A stretch of 64,000 nucleotides of DNA from Nocardioides soli (GCF_014191495.1 NZ_JACHWR010000003.1:186501-250500), one strand, 5' to 3'; positions 17,582 to 27,033 are shown, counted from the stretch's first letter. Translations and numbers: made by a program. Notes: a model not told the origin generated them from the letters alone.

Positions 17582-19735
17582 TCAGAGGTGCGTCGGCCGG
17601 CTCGGCCAGAGGGCGTTGCGTCCGAGCAGCCGGATGCAGGCCGGCACCAGCAGCGGCCGGATGACGAAGGTGTCGAGCAGGATGCCGATCGCCATGGCCA
17701 GGCCGAACTGGTACAGCTCGCGAATGGGCTGGGTCATCAGCACGGCGAAGGTGCCCGCCAGGATGACACCGGCGGAGGAGATGACGCCGCCGGTCCGGAC
17801 GATCGCGGTGCGCAGCGCGGCGGCTGGGTCCTGGGTGGCCAGCTCCTGGCGATACCTGGTCATCATGAAGATCGTGTAGTCCACGCCGAGGGCGACGAGG
17901 AAGACCAGCACGTACACCGCGACCCGGTTCCCGATGCCGAGGTCGCCCCCGACCGTGATGGTGATGAAGGCGGTCAGGCCCATCGTCGCGGCGTACGACG
18001 CGAGGAGCGTCGCGGTCAGGTAGACCGGCGCCAGCACCGAGCGCAGCACGATGCCGAGGATGACCGCGACGGCCAGGAGCATGACGGCGCCCACGACGAG
18101 GAGGTCGCGGTCGAGTGCCTCTCGTGTGTCGGCCGCGACGGCGGTCTCGCCGCCGATCAGGACCTCGACGTCGTGGACTCCGGCCTGGTCGGCGGCCTCG
18201 TCGACGCTCGCGCGGAGCTGAGGGACGCGGTCCATCGCCTCGGCGCCGTACGGGTTCGCGTCGAGGGTGACGTCGATGCCGACCGAGCGGTCGTCGGGTG
18301 ACGTCGTGGTGGCGCCGAGACCGGCCACCCCGGGAGCGGTGGTGAGAGCCGTCCGGATGGTCTCGACCTGTCGCTCGTCGATCGGGGCTTCCGAGCGGAC
18401 GATGACCCGGCTGGGGGCGATGGCACCGGGTCCGAACGCGTCGCCGAGCAACTCGCTGCCGGCGGCCGACTCGGTCTCGATGCGGAAGCCGCTGACGAGG
18501 TCGAAGGTCTGGTGCACGCCGATCAGCCCGGTCGACAGCAGTGCCAGGGCGGCAAGGCCGCCGGCCAGGACGCGCCGCGGTGCGCCGATGGCGAGGTCGG
18601 CGACTCGGCTCCAGGTCCGTGGGTCGCGGAGGGGCTGCCCGAGGACCGGAGCTCGGCGCGGCCAGAAGGCGAAGCGGCCGGTGAGCACGAGCAGCGCCGG
18701 GGTCAGCGTGAACGCGACCGCCGCCATCGAGACGACGCCGATGGCCAGGTAGGGGCCGAAGGCATGGAGCGTCGGCGTCACCGCTGTCAGAAGGGCGAGC
18801 ACCGCGGCGACGATCGTCGACATGCTCGCGAGCAGGGCGGCGGACACGGACCGGGTCGCGGCGGCGACGGCGACGCTCGGATCGTCGGTGGTCGACAGTG
18901 CCTCGCGGAAGCGCGAGAAGATGATCAGCGCGTAGTCCGTGCCCACGCCGAACAGCAGCACCGTCATGATCGATGCGGTCTGGCCACTGATCTGGATGAG
19001 CCCCGCTTCGGCGAGCAGCGCACCGAGGCCCTCGGCGAGCCGCATGGCGAACCCGACCCCCACCAGCGACACGACCACGAGGACCGGCGAGCGGTAGATC
19101 GCGAACAGCAGCACGATCACGAGCGCCACGGTGCCGAGCAGCAGCACCTTGTTGCTGCCGCCGAAGACCTTGACCGCGTCGACGACGATGGCCGCCGGGC
19201 CGGTCACGGCCACGTCGACGTCCGCCGGTGCGTGCGCCGAGGCGATCTCGCGCAGCTCGACGACCGCATCGCGGAACTGATCGTCGGCGGGGTCACCGGT
19301 GAGCGCCACGACGACCGCCTCGGCGGTCCCGTCCGCGGTCGCCAGGCCGGCGCCGGCGGGTCCGGAGCGGGAGTCGAGGATGCCCGCGACCGGGTCGAGG
19401 TCCGCAGACTCGATCGCGGCGGTGATCGCGCCCGCGGCGTCGCGGGTCGAGTCGGGTGAGTCGGAGCGGATCACCACGATGGCGGGCGGCGTCGAGTCGA
19501 CGCCGAGCTCGGTCCGGGCGAGGGCCGCGGCCCTCATGGACATGGAGTCGGCCGGGGGATTGTCGTCGTCGTTGCTCTCGACCGAGTCCAGCGACGGGGC
19601 GAGCGCGGCGAGGGCGCCGACCAGGATCACCCACCCGAGCACCACGAGCCAGGCAGCGCGTCGGGAGAAGCGTGACCGAGGAGATCCGAATGAGCTCACG
19701 GTGCCGAGTGAAGCGGGCTTCTCGCCCCGCCACAT
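17582..19735 (-). CDS. MMPL-family (RND-type) exporter
   Basis: A 717-residue integral membrane protein with two repeats of one helix, one extracytoplasmic domain and a block of helices, as in MMPL transporters. The motif GVGTDYALIIFSRFREAL in the first block and its partner GVDYTIFMMTRYRQELA in the second carry the conserved Asp-Tyr pair of proton-driven transport. It probably exports a lipid or a drug. It follows the response regulator gene by 53 bases and is likely its target. GTG at about 19702 is an alternative, shorter start. Confidence 0.87.
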   Translation of the reverse strand: MWRGEKPASLGTVSSFGSPRSRFSRRAAWLVVLGWVILVGALAALAPSLDSVESNDDDNPPADSMSMRAAALARTELGVDSTPPAIVVIRSDSPDSTRDAAGAITAAIESADLDPVAGILDSRSGPAGAGLATADGTAEAVVVALTGDPADDQFRDAVVELREIASAHAPADVDVAVTGPAAIVVDAVKVFGGSNKVLLLGTVALVIVLLFAIYRSPVLVVVSLVGVGFAMRLAEGLGALLAEAGLIQISGQTASIMTVLLFGVGTDYALIIFSRFREALSTTDDPSVAVAAATRSVSAALLASMSTIVAAVLALLTAVTPTLHAFGPYLAIGVVSMAAVAFTLTPALLVLTGRFAFWPRRAPVLGQPLRDPRTWSRVADLAIGAPRRVLAGGLAALALLSTGLIGVHQTFDLVSGFRIETESAAGSELLGDAFGPGAIAPSRVIVRSEAPIDERQVETIRTALTTAPGVAGLGATTTSPDDRSVGIDVTLDANPYGAEAMDRVPQLRASVDEAADQAGVHDVEVLIGGETAVAADTREALDRDLLVVGAVMLLAVAVILGIVLRSVLAPVYLTATLLASYAATMGLTAFITITVGGDLGIGNRVAVYVLVFLVALGVDYTIFMMTRYRQELATQDPAAALRTAIVRTGGVISSAGVILAGTFAVLMTQPIRELYQFGLAMAIGILLDTFVIRPLLVPACIRLLGRNALWPSRPTHL

Positions 19736-19788
19736 CCGGCGTTGGTCCGGACCTGCCTCTAACTTTCGATGGGGGCGCGGCTCGGTGG

Positions 19789-20424
19789 TCAGGATTCGAG
19801 CGGAACCAGGCCGAGTTGACGAGCGCGGGCGACGGCCGCGGTGCGGGACCTGACGTCGAGCTTGGCGAAGACCTGCACCAGGTGGGACTTCACGGTGCCC
19901 TCGCTCAGGAAGAGCGCCCGTGCGACGTCGCGGTTGGACTTGCCGGTCGCCACCGATCTCAGGACCTCGAGCTCGCGGGGCGTCAGTCGTGCGGTCGGCG
20001 CGCGCAGGGTGTCGAGGATCCGCGCTGCGATGGCGGGGGGAAGCGTGGAGCCGCCCGCGGCCGCGGTCCGCACGGCCGCCCAGAGCTCAGCGGGCGGTGC
20101 GTCCTTCAGCAGGTAGCCGTTCGCACCCGCCTCCAGGGCCCGCAGGATCTCGTGGTCGGTGTCGTAGTTCGTCACCACCAGCACCTGGGGTGGCTGGGGG
20201 AGTGCGCGGATGCGGCGAGTGGCGTCCACGCCAGTCTCGGCCTCCCCGCTGAATCGCAGGTCCATGAGCACCACGTCGGGTTGAACCTCCACCGTCAGCC
20301 GTACGGCGTCCGCGACCGTGGCCGCCTCACCGACGATCTCGACCTCGGCGGAGTGCCGGTCGAGCAGGGCGCGCAGGCCGGCGCGCACGATGGCGTGGTC
20401 GTCGGCGATCAGGATGCGGATCAT
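19789..20424 (-). CDS. NarL/LuxR-family response regulator
   Basis: A 211-residue regulator. The receiver domain has the acidic pocket ILIADDH, the phospho-acceptor Asp in VVLMDLRFSG and the Lys in YLLKDAPP. The C-terminal LuxR helix-turn-helix is LTPRELEVLRSVATGKSNRDVARALFLSEGTVKSHL. It overlaps the kinase gene by four bases (ATGA at 20421-20424), so kinase and regulator are co-translated. The likely target is the MMPL exporter gene downstream. Confidence 0.92.
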   Translation of the reverse strand: MIRILIADDHAIVRAGLRALLDRHSAEVEIVGEAATVADAVRLTVEVQPDVVLMDLRFSGEAETGVDATRRIRALPQPPQVLVVTNYDTDHEILRALEAGANGYLLKDAPPAELWAAVRTAAAGGSTLPPAIAARILDTLRAPTARLTPRELEVLRSVATGKSNRDVARALFLSEGTVKSHLVQVFAKLDVRSRTAAVARARQLGLVPLES

Positions 20425-21590
20425 GCCGGCACCCCCGCCGGTGCGCTCATCGCGGGGATGGGGAAGGTGGCCGAGAGGGCGGTGTGGCCGGCCTCGGACT
20501 CCACCGAGAACTCGCCGCCCAGGTCGCGGACGCGGGCGCGCATCGTCGTCAGGCCGAAGGCGCGGTTGCGCCCCGCGGTCAGCGTCGTCGGATCGAAGCC
20601 GACTCCGTCGTCGACGACATCGAGCCGGACCGCGTCGACACCCCAGCTCAGGCTGACGACGGCTCGAGCCTGAGATCCCGCATGTCGGTCGACGTTGCCC
20701 ACGGCGCCCTGCGCGATGCGGACCAGTGCCGCCTCCACCGACGGGGCCAGCGCGACGGGCGCACCGTCCACGTCGAGCCTGACCGGGGCGATGGCTCGCG
20801 AGCAGACCTGCGCCAGGGCCGAGGCCAGCGTCGAGTCGACGAGATCGGCGGGTCCGAGCTCGTCCATGATGTGCCGGGTCTCCGAGAGCGCGGCGGCGGC
20901 CGTCTCCCGTGCCATGGAGATCCGCTCCCTGGACCGAGGGGGGACGTCGCTCCCGTCGGCGGCGTGGAGCAGCATCTGGATGCTGCTCAGGCTCTGGGCG
21001 ACCGCGTCGTGTATCTCCCGGGCCAGGCGCTGGCGCTCGGCCGCCTGCCCGGCGGTGCGCTCGGACCGGGCCAGCTCGGAGCGGGTGAGATGGAGCTCGT
21101 CGATGAGGTCCTGCTGCCTGCTGAGCATGTCGAACAGCAGGCGATACCCCAGGCCCAGCAGCACCGAGATGACGGCCCCGAGCACGGGCGCCGCCAGCAG
21201 CGCGACCGGGTCTCCGTGGGCGGCGGACACGACGACGTCGAAGACCGTCATGGCGAGGACGCAGGCGAGCGCCTGAGTGACCCTCAGGTCGATCAGGAAG
21301 ACCAGGAACAGCCCGACCGAGATGTACGCGGCGTCGGCCCCCAGCACGGTCAGGGACGCCCAGATCGTGACCATCGCCGCGAGCAGGACGCCACGGGTCC
21401 GCGGCGAGGCGACCTGCTCGCGAACGACGTACGCGAGGGCGAAGGCCGTCACGAGGACCGCGATCGGCCCGGTGCGCGGCTGGGAGAGGAGGGCGGCACG
21501 GAGCAGCACGACCGACGCGAGGGTGAGGACGAGCGTGTGCAGTCCCCAACGCAGCCGGCCGGAGCTCGGCCGCGGGGAGTGATCGGGCAC
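20421..21590 (-). CDS. Sensor histidine kinase (HisKA_3 type)
   Basis: A 389-residue kinase. About five N-terminal membrane helices (residues 15-150) form the sensor. The dimerisation/phospho-acceptor helix is RQRLAREIHDAVAQSLSSIQML (His of EIHD), and the ATPase part ends with the G-box region DDGVGFDPTTL and RAFGLTTMRARV. It should phosphorylate the partner regulator. The start is GTG 21590; the frame stays open far upstream but only as a shadow of other genes. Confidence 0.9.
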   Translation of the reverse strand: MPDHSPRPSSGRLRWGLHTLVLTLASVVLLRAALLSQPRTGPIAVLVTAFALAYVVREQVASPRTRGVLLAAMVTIWASLTVLGADAAYISVGLFLVFLIDLRVTQALACVLAMTVFDVVVSAAHGDPVALLAAPVLGAVISVLLGLGYRLLFDMLSRQQDLIDELHLTRSELARSERTAGQAAERQRLAREIHDAVAQSLSSIQMLLHAADGSDVPPRSRERISMARETAAAALSETRHIMDELGPADLVDSTLASALAQVCSRAIAPVRLDVDGAPVALAPSVEAALVRIAQGAVGNVDRHAGSQARAVVSLSWGVDAVRLDVVDDGVGFDPTTLTAGRNRAFGLTTMRARVRDLGGEFSVESEAGHTALSATFPIPAMSAPAGVPA

Positions 21591-21640
21591 GCATCGAGTG
21601 TACGAACGGGGAACGATCGGCCGGTCGCCGCCCGGCGGCG

Positions 21641-22537
21641 TCAGCCGTCGAACTCGACGATGCCGGCCGTGAGGGTGCGCACCCGGTCGCGATCGCGGAT
21701 GCCGTCGATCTCCACGATCCGGTCGCCCACGACGGTGAAGGCCAGGAGGGAGACGGGGCGGCCGTGCCGAGCGGTGACCACGCCGGGGAGGCCGTTGACG
21801 ATCACCGGGTACAGGTCGGCGCCCCGGCCGGCGCGGGACTGCCGGGCGATGGTGTCGACGCCGCGGTACACGGCGGGCGCGCGTCCCGGGCCGTAGTCGG
21901 CGCGGAGGACGACGTCCGGGTCGAGGATCCGGGCCAGCGAGGCGAAGTCTCCGGCGTTCACCGCTGCGAAGAACGCGTCGACGACCCGGCGCTGCCGACC
22001 GGACCGGTCCGGACCCGGCGCCGGAGGGTCGGCACCCCGTACCCGGCGCCGGGCGCGGCTGGCGTGCTGTCGGGCGGCCGCGGGGCTGCAGCTCATCAGC
22101 GAGGCGATCTCGTCGAAGGCGAAGCCGAACATGTCGTGGAAGACGAAGGCCAACCGCTCGGCGGGGCTCAGCGAGTCCAGCACCACCAGCAGGGCGAGGC
22201 TGACCGAGTCGGCGAGCAACGCCTCCTGCTCCGGGTCGGCCGGCTCCTCGGCCGCGGACACGACCGGGTCGGGCAGCGGGCGCGCCACCGGGTCGACGAG
22301 CCGTTCGGGTCGTCGTCGTCGCGAGCGCAGCACGTGGAGGCACTCGCGACCGACGACGGTGGTCAGCCACCCGCCGAGGTTCTCGATGGCGTCGGGGTCG
22401 GCCCGGTGGAGCCGCAGCCACGCGTTCTGGACGGCGTCCTCCGCATCGGGCAGCGACCCCAGCATCCGGTAGGCGACCGCACGCAGCCGAGGTCGGTTCG
22501 CCTCGAACTGCCGCGAGAGCCACTCCTCGTCGTCCAT
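21641..22537 (-). CDS. ECF sigma factor with SnoaL-like C-terminal domain (SigJ/ECF41-like)
   Basis: A 298-residue protein. Region 2 is seen at LRAVAYRMLGSLPDAEDAVQNAWLRLHR and region 4 at FAFDEIASLMSCSPAAARQHASRARRRV. The last 120 residues, FFAAVNAGDFASLARILDPDVVLRADYG onward, form a SnoaL-like domain as in SigJ and ECF41 sigma factors, where that tail controls activity without a separate anti-sigma factor. The gene is divergent from a DHA2 exporter, a common target arrangement. A ribosome site (GAGAGGAGG) lies upstream of ATG 22537. Confidence 0.9.
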   Translation of the reverse strand: MDDEEWLSRQFEANRPRLRAVAYRMLGSLPDAEDAVQNAWLRLHRADPDAIENLGGWLTTVVGRECLHVLRSRRRRPERLVDPVARPLPDPVVSAAEEPADPEQEALLADSVSLALLVVLDSLSPAERLAFVFHDMFGFAFDEIASLMSCSPAAARQHASRARRRVRGADPPAPGPDRSGRQRRVVDAFFAAVNAGDFASLARILDPDVVLRADYGPGRAPAVYRGVDTIARQSRAGRGADLYPVIVNGLPGVVTARHGRPVSLLAFTVVGDRIVEIDGIRDRDRVRTLTAGIVEFDG

Positions 22538-22622
22538 CCGTCACATCCTCCTCTCCGCCGGGCTCATCCCCATGAGCCCGCACGCGGGCCTGATGTGACC
22601 GACGAGCAGAGGGAGGCTCCCC

Positions 22623-23999
22623 GTGGCCGTGCAGCAGGAGCAGTCGAGACCGGCAACGCGCCAGCGGAACCAGTGGTCGCTGGTGGTGGTCGCCGCCCTC
22701 GCGGTGTTCATGGCGTCGGTGGACATGAGCATCGTCAACGTGGCGCTGCCGGCGATCGAGTCCGACCTGGAGATCCCCACCAGCATGACCGAGTGGGTGG
22801 CGCTGGCCTACCTGCTGCCGCTCGCCGGTCTCGCACTGCCCAGCGCCCGCTGGCTCGACACCGTGGGTCGTCGTCCCGCTCTGGCGTTCTCGCTCGGTGG
22901 CTTCGCCCTCGCGAGCCTCGCCGCCGGCCTCGCTCCCGACCTCGGCTGGCTCCTCGGGGCGCGCGTCGTCCAGGGGTCGTTCGGTGCGGTGCTCTTCGCG
23001 CTCGTGCCGGCGCTGGCGACCGCGGCCGTGCAACCGCGGGCCCGCGGGCGCGCGATGGGGCTGATCACCACGCTGGGACCGCTCGGCCTGATCAGCGGGC
23101 CGGTGCTCGGCGGCGTGCTCGTCGATCGCCTGGACTGGTCGTGGATCTTCTTCGTCAACGTGCCGGTCAGCCTCGTCGTCCTGGTCGTGGGCATGAGGCG
23201 GCTGCCGACGACGACGCCGCTCCGAGCGCCGACCCGGGCGTGGTACGCCGAGGCACTGCTGCTCAGCTGCGCGGTGGCGGCACTCCTGCTCTCGCTGACC
23301 CTGACGGCCGACGCGGGGGCGCCCTGGCTCCTGCTGGCCGTCGTCGCCGTTCCGCTGCTCGCCACCTGGCTGCACCGGCCGGACAGCGCGCCCGTGCGGC
23401 GGCTGCTGCGCGCACCGGCAGAGGCGGGGCCGCATCTGGCCCTCGCGCTGACCGCCACGGCCATCGGCGTGATCTTCTTCATCACGCCGTTCTTCCTGCA
23501 ACGCTCGCTCGGCCAGTCCGCGTCGGCGACCGGCGTGATCATGCTGGCGTTCCCGGCCGGGATGGCGTTGGCCGGGCCTGTCGGCGGCTTCGCGGGGGAC
23601 CGGTGGGGCTGGCGTCGTACGGCGTTGCTCGGCGTCACCTGGTTCAGCGTCGGCCTCGCCTGCCTGGTGCCGATGAGCGCCGCCTGGAGCCCCGGAGACG
23701 TGGCGTGGCGGCTGTTCCTGGCCGGCTGCGGGAGCGGGCTCTTCAACGCACCGAACATGGCCATCGCGATGTCGAGTGCTCCCGCGGCGTTGCTGGCGAC
23801 CACCGGCGCCACCACCAGCCTCGCCCGACAGGCGGGGTTCGCCGTCGGGCCGGCGGCGGCCACCGTCGCCTGGTCGCTGTCGGGCTACCACGTGGCGGGG
23901 ATGACCACCGCGATTCTTCTGGGCGCCCTGCTCGGCGCGGCGGCGCTCGTCGTCCTGGCGTGCCTCCGTGGCGCCGACAGTGGCGGAACTCTGGCGTAA
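22623..23999 (+). CDS. MFS drug exporter, DHA2 type
   Basis: A 458-residue transporter with about 14 helices. The DHA2 signature FMASVDMSIVNVALPAIESDL in helix 1 and the antiporter motif C-like GPLGLISGPVLGGVLVDRLDW in helix 5 are visible. It probably exports hydrophobic or cationic compounds in exchange for protons. GTG 22623 is preceded by GGGAGG. It is divergent from the ECF sigma gene, which may control it. Confidence 0.9.
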   Translation: MAVQQEQSRPATRQRNQWSLVVVAALAVFMASVDMSIVNVALPAIESDLEIPTSMTEWVALAYLLPLAGLALPSARWLDTVGRRPALAFSLGGFALASLAAGLAPDLGWLLGARVVQGSFGAVLFALVPALATAAVQPRARGRAMGLITTLGPLGLISGPVLGGVLVDRLDWSWIFFVNVPVSLVVLVVGMRRLPTTTPLRAPTRAWYAEALLLSCAVAALLLSLTLTADAGAPWLLLAVVAVPLLATWLHRPDSAPVRRLLRAPAEAGPHLALALTATAIGVIFFITPFFLQRSLGQSASATGVIMLAFPAGMALAGPVGGFAGDRWGWRRTALLGVTWFSVGLACLVPMSAAWSPGDVAWRLFLAGCGSGLFNAPNMAIAMSSAPAALLATTGATTSLARQAGFAVGPAAATVAWSLSGYHVAGMTTAILLGALLGAAALVVLACLRGADSGGTLA

Positions 24000-24015
24000 C
24001 TCCTAGGGTGGGGTC

Positions 24016-24798
24016 GTGGACAGGCGCACGACTCCCCGCACGATCCCGCCGGGCTGGACCTCGGCCCATCCGCGACAGGTCCGAGCCCGGGAGGTCGCGG
24101 AGCGCCTGCGCGAGCTTATCCTCGGCGGCGAGTTCGGAGCCGGTGACCGGCTCGACGAGGCCGCGCTGTCGGCGCGGTTCACGGCGTCGCGCAACAGCGT
24201 CCGCGAGGCGTTGGACCTGCTGCGGCGGGAGGGGCTGATCGAGCGGAGGCGGGGAGCCGGGACCACCGTGACGGCCCCGAAGTACGGCCACGGCCTGGAC
24301 CGGCTGGAGGGTCTCGCGGAGTCGCTGGCGGGCCACGGAACGGTGCGCAACCGGGTCCTCGGGGCGGAGCGGCTCGTCGAGCTGCCGGCCGATGTCGCCG
24401 CCCGACTCGAGATCGATCCTGCCGAGGGTGGCATCCGGCTGGAGCGGCTGCGGTTCGTCGACGACGAGCCGCTGTCGCTGGACGTCAGCTACCTGCCGGT
24501 CGGCATCGGTGAGCCGCTGCTCTCGGCGGACCTGGCGGGCACCGACGTGTTCGCGCTGATCGAGGAGGCCAGCGGCGTCGCGCTGGGGCGCGCCGAGATC
24601 GTCGTCCATGCCGCGACGGCCGGCCCGGATGTCGCCGGCCTGCTCGGGCTCGACGTCGGGGACGCGATCTTCGCCATCGACCGGCTGACCCGGGGGGCGG
24701 ACGGGCGCCCGGTCGATGCCGAGGTCCTGCGGATCCGTGCCGATCGGTTCGCGCTCCGGGCGGTGGTCCATCGCGACCGCCGCCTGGGGAGCGAGTGA
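24016..24798 (+). CDS. GntR-family regulator with UTRA effector domain
   Basis: A 260-residue regulator. The winged helix is VRAREVAERLRELILGGEFGAGDRLDEAALSARF, with RNSVREALDLLRREGLIERR. The C-terminal half (IRLERLRFVDDEPLSLDVSYLP) is a UTRA ligand domain as in HutC/FarR proteins. Its stop overlaps the start of the TauE/SafE gene, so it very probably controls that transporter. The effector is unknown. Confidence 0.9.
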   Translation: MDRRTTPRTIPPGWTSAHPRQVRAREVAERLRELILGGEFGAGDRLDEAALSARFTASRNSVREALDLLRREGLIERRRGAGTTVTAPKYGHGLDRLEGLAESLAGHGTVRNRVLGAERLVELPADVAARLEIDPAEGGIRLERLRFVDDEPLSLDVSYLPVGIGEPLLSADLAGTDVFALIEEASGVALGRAEIVVHAATAGPDVAGLLGLDVGDAIFAIDRLTRGADGRPVDAEVLRIRADRFALRAVVHRDRRLGSE

Positions 24799-25562
24799 TG
24801 CACGACCTGTCGCCGCTGATCGTGGTCGCGCTCGCCCTGGTCGGATTCGCGGGCGGCGTCGGGATCACCGCGATCGGTCCGGGAGGGATCCTGCCGACCA
24901 TCGGGCTGGTGACGCTGACCGGGCTGGCGCCGGCGGAGGTCGCCGGCACCGCGATCGCGACGCACGTGGCGACCGGCGCCCTGGGGACGGCGACCTGCGC
25001 GCGATCCGGGCACCTCCGGGCTCCGGGCACCGCTCGGGTGGCGTGGACCGTGGGCGGCGTGGCCCTGATCGGTACGCCGCTGGGGATCGCGCTCAACTCG
25101 TTGCTGTCGCCGCGTTGGTTCGGTCTGGTGCTCGGGGCCCTGCTCGCCGTGGTGGCGCTGTTGGTGCTGCCGCGTGCGCGCCGGACCGACCCGCCGGCGA
25201 CCCGCCGTCCGGGACTCCCGCTGCTGGTCGGCATCGGCCTGTTCGTGTCGGTGGTCGCCGGGATCGTGGGCATCGGCGGGCCGATGCTGACGGTGCCGCT
25301 GCTGGTCGCCGTCGGGTTCGAGATGCTGGGCTCGCTGGCGGCCGCGCAGGCCCAGTCGGTGGTCATCGCCGGTGTCGGCACCATCGGCTACCTGCTCCAG
25401 GGGTCCATCGACTGGCCGCTGGCGGTGCTGGTCGGCGTTCCCGAGCTGGCCGGCGTGCTGCTGGGTTGGCGCATCGCCAGGGCCGTGCCGACCAGGACCC
25501 TGCAGCTGGCCCTGGTCACGGCGCTGCTCGCGATGGCGCCGTACCTGGTGTGGCACGGATGA
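24798..25562 (+). CDS. TauE/SafE-family membrane protein (third)
   Basis: A 254-residue protein with about eight membrane helices in two related halves. The first half contains GFAGGVGITAIGPGGILPTIGL and the second GIVGIGGPMLTVPLLVAVG, the repeat motif of TauE/SafE. ATG 24798 (or GTG 24795) overlaps the GntR stop and GGGGAG lies upstream. The GntR pairing suggests a transporter for a small organic acid or sulfur anion. Confidence 0.84.
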   Translation: MHDLSPLIVVALALVGFAGGVGITAIGPGGILPTIGLVTLTGLAPAEVAGTAIATHVATGALGTATCARSGHLRAPGTARVAWTVGGVALIGTPLGIALNSLLSPRWFGLVLGALLAVVALLVLPRARRTDPPATRRPGLPLLVGIGLFVSVVAGIVGIGGPMLTVPLLVAVGFEMLGSLAAAQAQSVVIAGVGTIGYLLQGSIDWPLAVLVGVPELAGVLLGWRIARAVPTRTLQLALVTALLAMAPYLVWHG

Positions 25563-25646
25563 ACCCCTCTCGATGACCGGAATGCCCGCGCGCCGGTGGC
25601 GTTGAACCAGCACGGGACGGGACCGTCTCGGGAACAGGAGAGTGCG

Positions 25647-26348
25647 ATGGCTGGGACCCCCGACATCGAGGTCGTCGTGTTCGACGTGCTCGGCACCATG
25701 GTCGACGAGCCGGGCGGGCTCCGAGCGGCCATTCGCGGCGCCGTGCCGGCGGCCGACGACGCCGCGGTCGACCGGCTGCTCGGCGTCTGGCAGGAGCACG
25801 TCGAGCACGAGCAGCGTCGCATCGCCGACGGCGACCGGCCGTTCGCCACGACCGAGGTCATCGACCGCGAAGCGGCCGGACGCGTGGCCGACGACGCCGG
25901 GGGACTGGACCCGGCCGCCGGCGTGCGACTCGCGACCGCGGGACAGCGCCTGGAGCCCTGGGCGGACTCCGTCGAGGGTCTCGCCCGGATCGCGGCTCGG
26001 TTCCCCGTCCTCGGGCTCTCGAACGCCAGCCGCGCGGCGCTGCTCCGGCTCAACGCGCACGCCGGCCTGCGCTGGCACCAGGCCCTGTCGGCGGAGGACG
26101 CCGCGGCGTACAAGCCCGCACCGGAGGTCTACCGGCTCGCGATCGACGCCGCGGGATGTGCACCGGGTCGGATCCTGATGGTCGCCGCCCACGCCTGGGA
26201 CCTGCGCGGAGCCCAGGCGGTCGGCATGCGCACGGCGTACGTCGAGCGGCCGGTCGGCGACCCGCCGACCGATGGTGACACCTTCGACTGGCGCGTCACG
26301 AGTCTCGATGCGCTGGCCGCCGCGCTGAGCTCGCCCGACGCCGGGTAG
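25647..26348 (+). CDS. HAD-superfamily hydrolase, 2-haloacid dehalogenase type
   Basis: A 233-residue enzyme. The nucleophile Asp is in VVVFDVLGTMVDE, motif II is VLGLSNASRAAL, the motif III Lys is in AAAYKPAPEVYR and the last acidic region is MVAAHAWDLRGAQAVG. FDVLGT and SNAS are the pattern of L-2-haloacid dehalogenases rather than phosphatases. ATG 25647 has AGGAG upstream. It stands alone, 84 bases after the transporter gene, and could detoxify a halogenated acid or hydrolyse a phosphate ester. Confidence 0.87.
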   Translation: MAGTPDIEVVVFDVLGTMVDEPGGLRAAIRGAVPAADDAAVDRLLGVWQEHVEHEQRRIADGDRPFATTEVIDREAAGRVADDAGGLDPAAGVRLATAGQRLEPWADSVEGLARIAARFPVLGLSNASRAALLRLNAHAGLRWHQALSAEDAAAYKPAPEVYRLAIDAAGCAPGRILMVAAHAWDLRGAQAVGMRTAYVERPVGDPPTDGDTFDWRVTSLDALAAALSSPDAG

Positions 26349-26400
26349 CCGGTGACGACCACAGGACGTCGGGCGGCGCCGCGGCCGGAGCCCGAGGGGC

Positions 26401-26793
26401 TCAGGCGCCGTCCTCCCGGACGCAGGCCATCAGGTCGATCTCGACCAGCATGCCGGCCGGGAGGACGGCACCCACGGTGGTCCGTGCGGGGGGCTCCGCG
26501 GCCCAGAACTCCGTGTACGCCGCGTTCATGGCGGCTCGGTCGGCGAGGTCGCTGAGGAAGACCTGGGCGCGGACGACGTCGTCGAGGGTCGCCCCGCAGG
26601 CTTCCAGCGCGGCCCGGCAGTTGACCAGCGACTGACGGGTCTGGGCCGCCACGTCGTCCGACACGAGCTGCCGGGTCACGGGATCGAACCCACCCTGTCC
26701 CGCCGTCCAGACGACGGGTCCGATCCGAACGGCCTGCGAGTAGTGGCCGGACGGCTTGGGCGCCTGGTCGGTCGCGCTCACTCTGCGGATCAT
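26401..26793 (-). CDS. RidA/YjgF-family protein
   Basis: A 130-residue protein of the Rid family. Typical elements are APKPSGHYSQAVRIGPVVWTAGQGG at the start, the central VNCRAALEACGATLDDVVRAQVFL and the C-terminal Arg in PPARTTVGAVLPAGMLVEIDLMA. RidA deaminates reactive enamine/imine intermediates. It is divergent from the RraA-type gene at 27034 and shares its regulatory spacer, which suggests that an amine or imine arises in the pathway. ATG 26793 follows GAGGAG. Confidence 0.9.
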   Translation of the reverse strand: MIRRVSATDQAPKPSGHYSQAVRIGPVVWTAGQGGFDPVTRQLVSDDVAAQTRQSLVNCRAALEACGATLDDVVRAQVFLSDLADRAAMNAAYTEFWAAEPPARTTVGAVLPAGMLVEIDLMACVREDGA

Positions 26794-26818
26794 CGGTCTG
26801 CTCCTCGGGAGGGTTCGT

Positions 26819-26841
26819 AGTGATGCGTTGAACGCATTACT
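26819..26841. promoter_or_regulatory. Operator-like palindrome A (ATGCGTT/AACGCAT)
   Basis: The 23-bp palindrome AGT-G-ATGCGTT-G-AACGCAT-T-ACT has one mismatched pair. It lies 26 bp upstream of ridA. Its core TGCGTTGAACGCA differs at two positions from TGCGCTTAACGCA at 33060 in the other divergent spacer of this cluster. The likely ligand is the IclR regulator encoded at 31375 (inferred). Confidence 0.7.
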
Positions 26842-26966
26842 GTTGCGCTCAGACCATACGACAGCGCGCGCTCGGCGCGCCAGATGCGCCTGGCGGGCGA
26901 GGAGGCATCGCCAACCCGGCGCCGGTCGTGCTTCCCAGTGAGGCGAAACGCCGCTAGGTTGATCGC

Positions 26967-26988
26967 ATGCAGCGCATTGGCGTTGCAT
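26967..26988. promoter_or_regulatory. Operator-like palindrome B
   Basis: ATGCA-G-CGC-ATTG-GCG-T-TGCAT: a 22-bp palindrome with eight pairs per arm and one mismatched pair, ending 45 bp before the RraA-type gene. It shares the ATGC/GCG elements of palindrome A but not the same spacing, so it may bind the same or another factor. Confidence 0.55.
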
Positions 26989-27033
26989 TCACAGCATCGC
27001 TCACCAGCCGGTGACCACTGAGAAGGAGGCCCC

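Noticed and set aside
20421-23891. A 1156-codon minus-strand frame that would fuse the histidine kinase to upstream sequence
   Set aside because: The part upstream of 21590 is the antisense of the sigma and exporter genes; only the kinase part has protein motifs.
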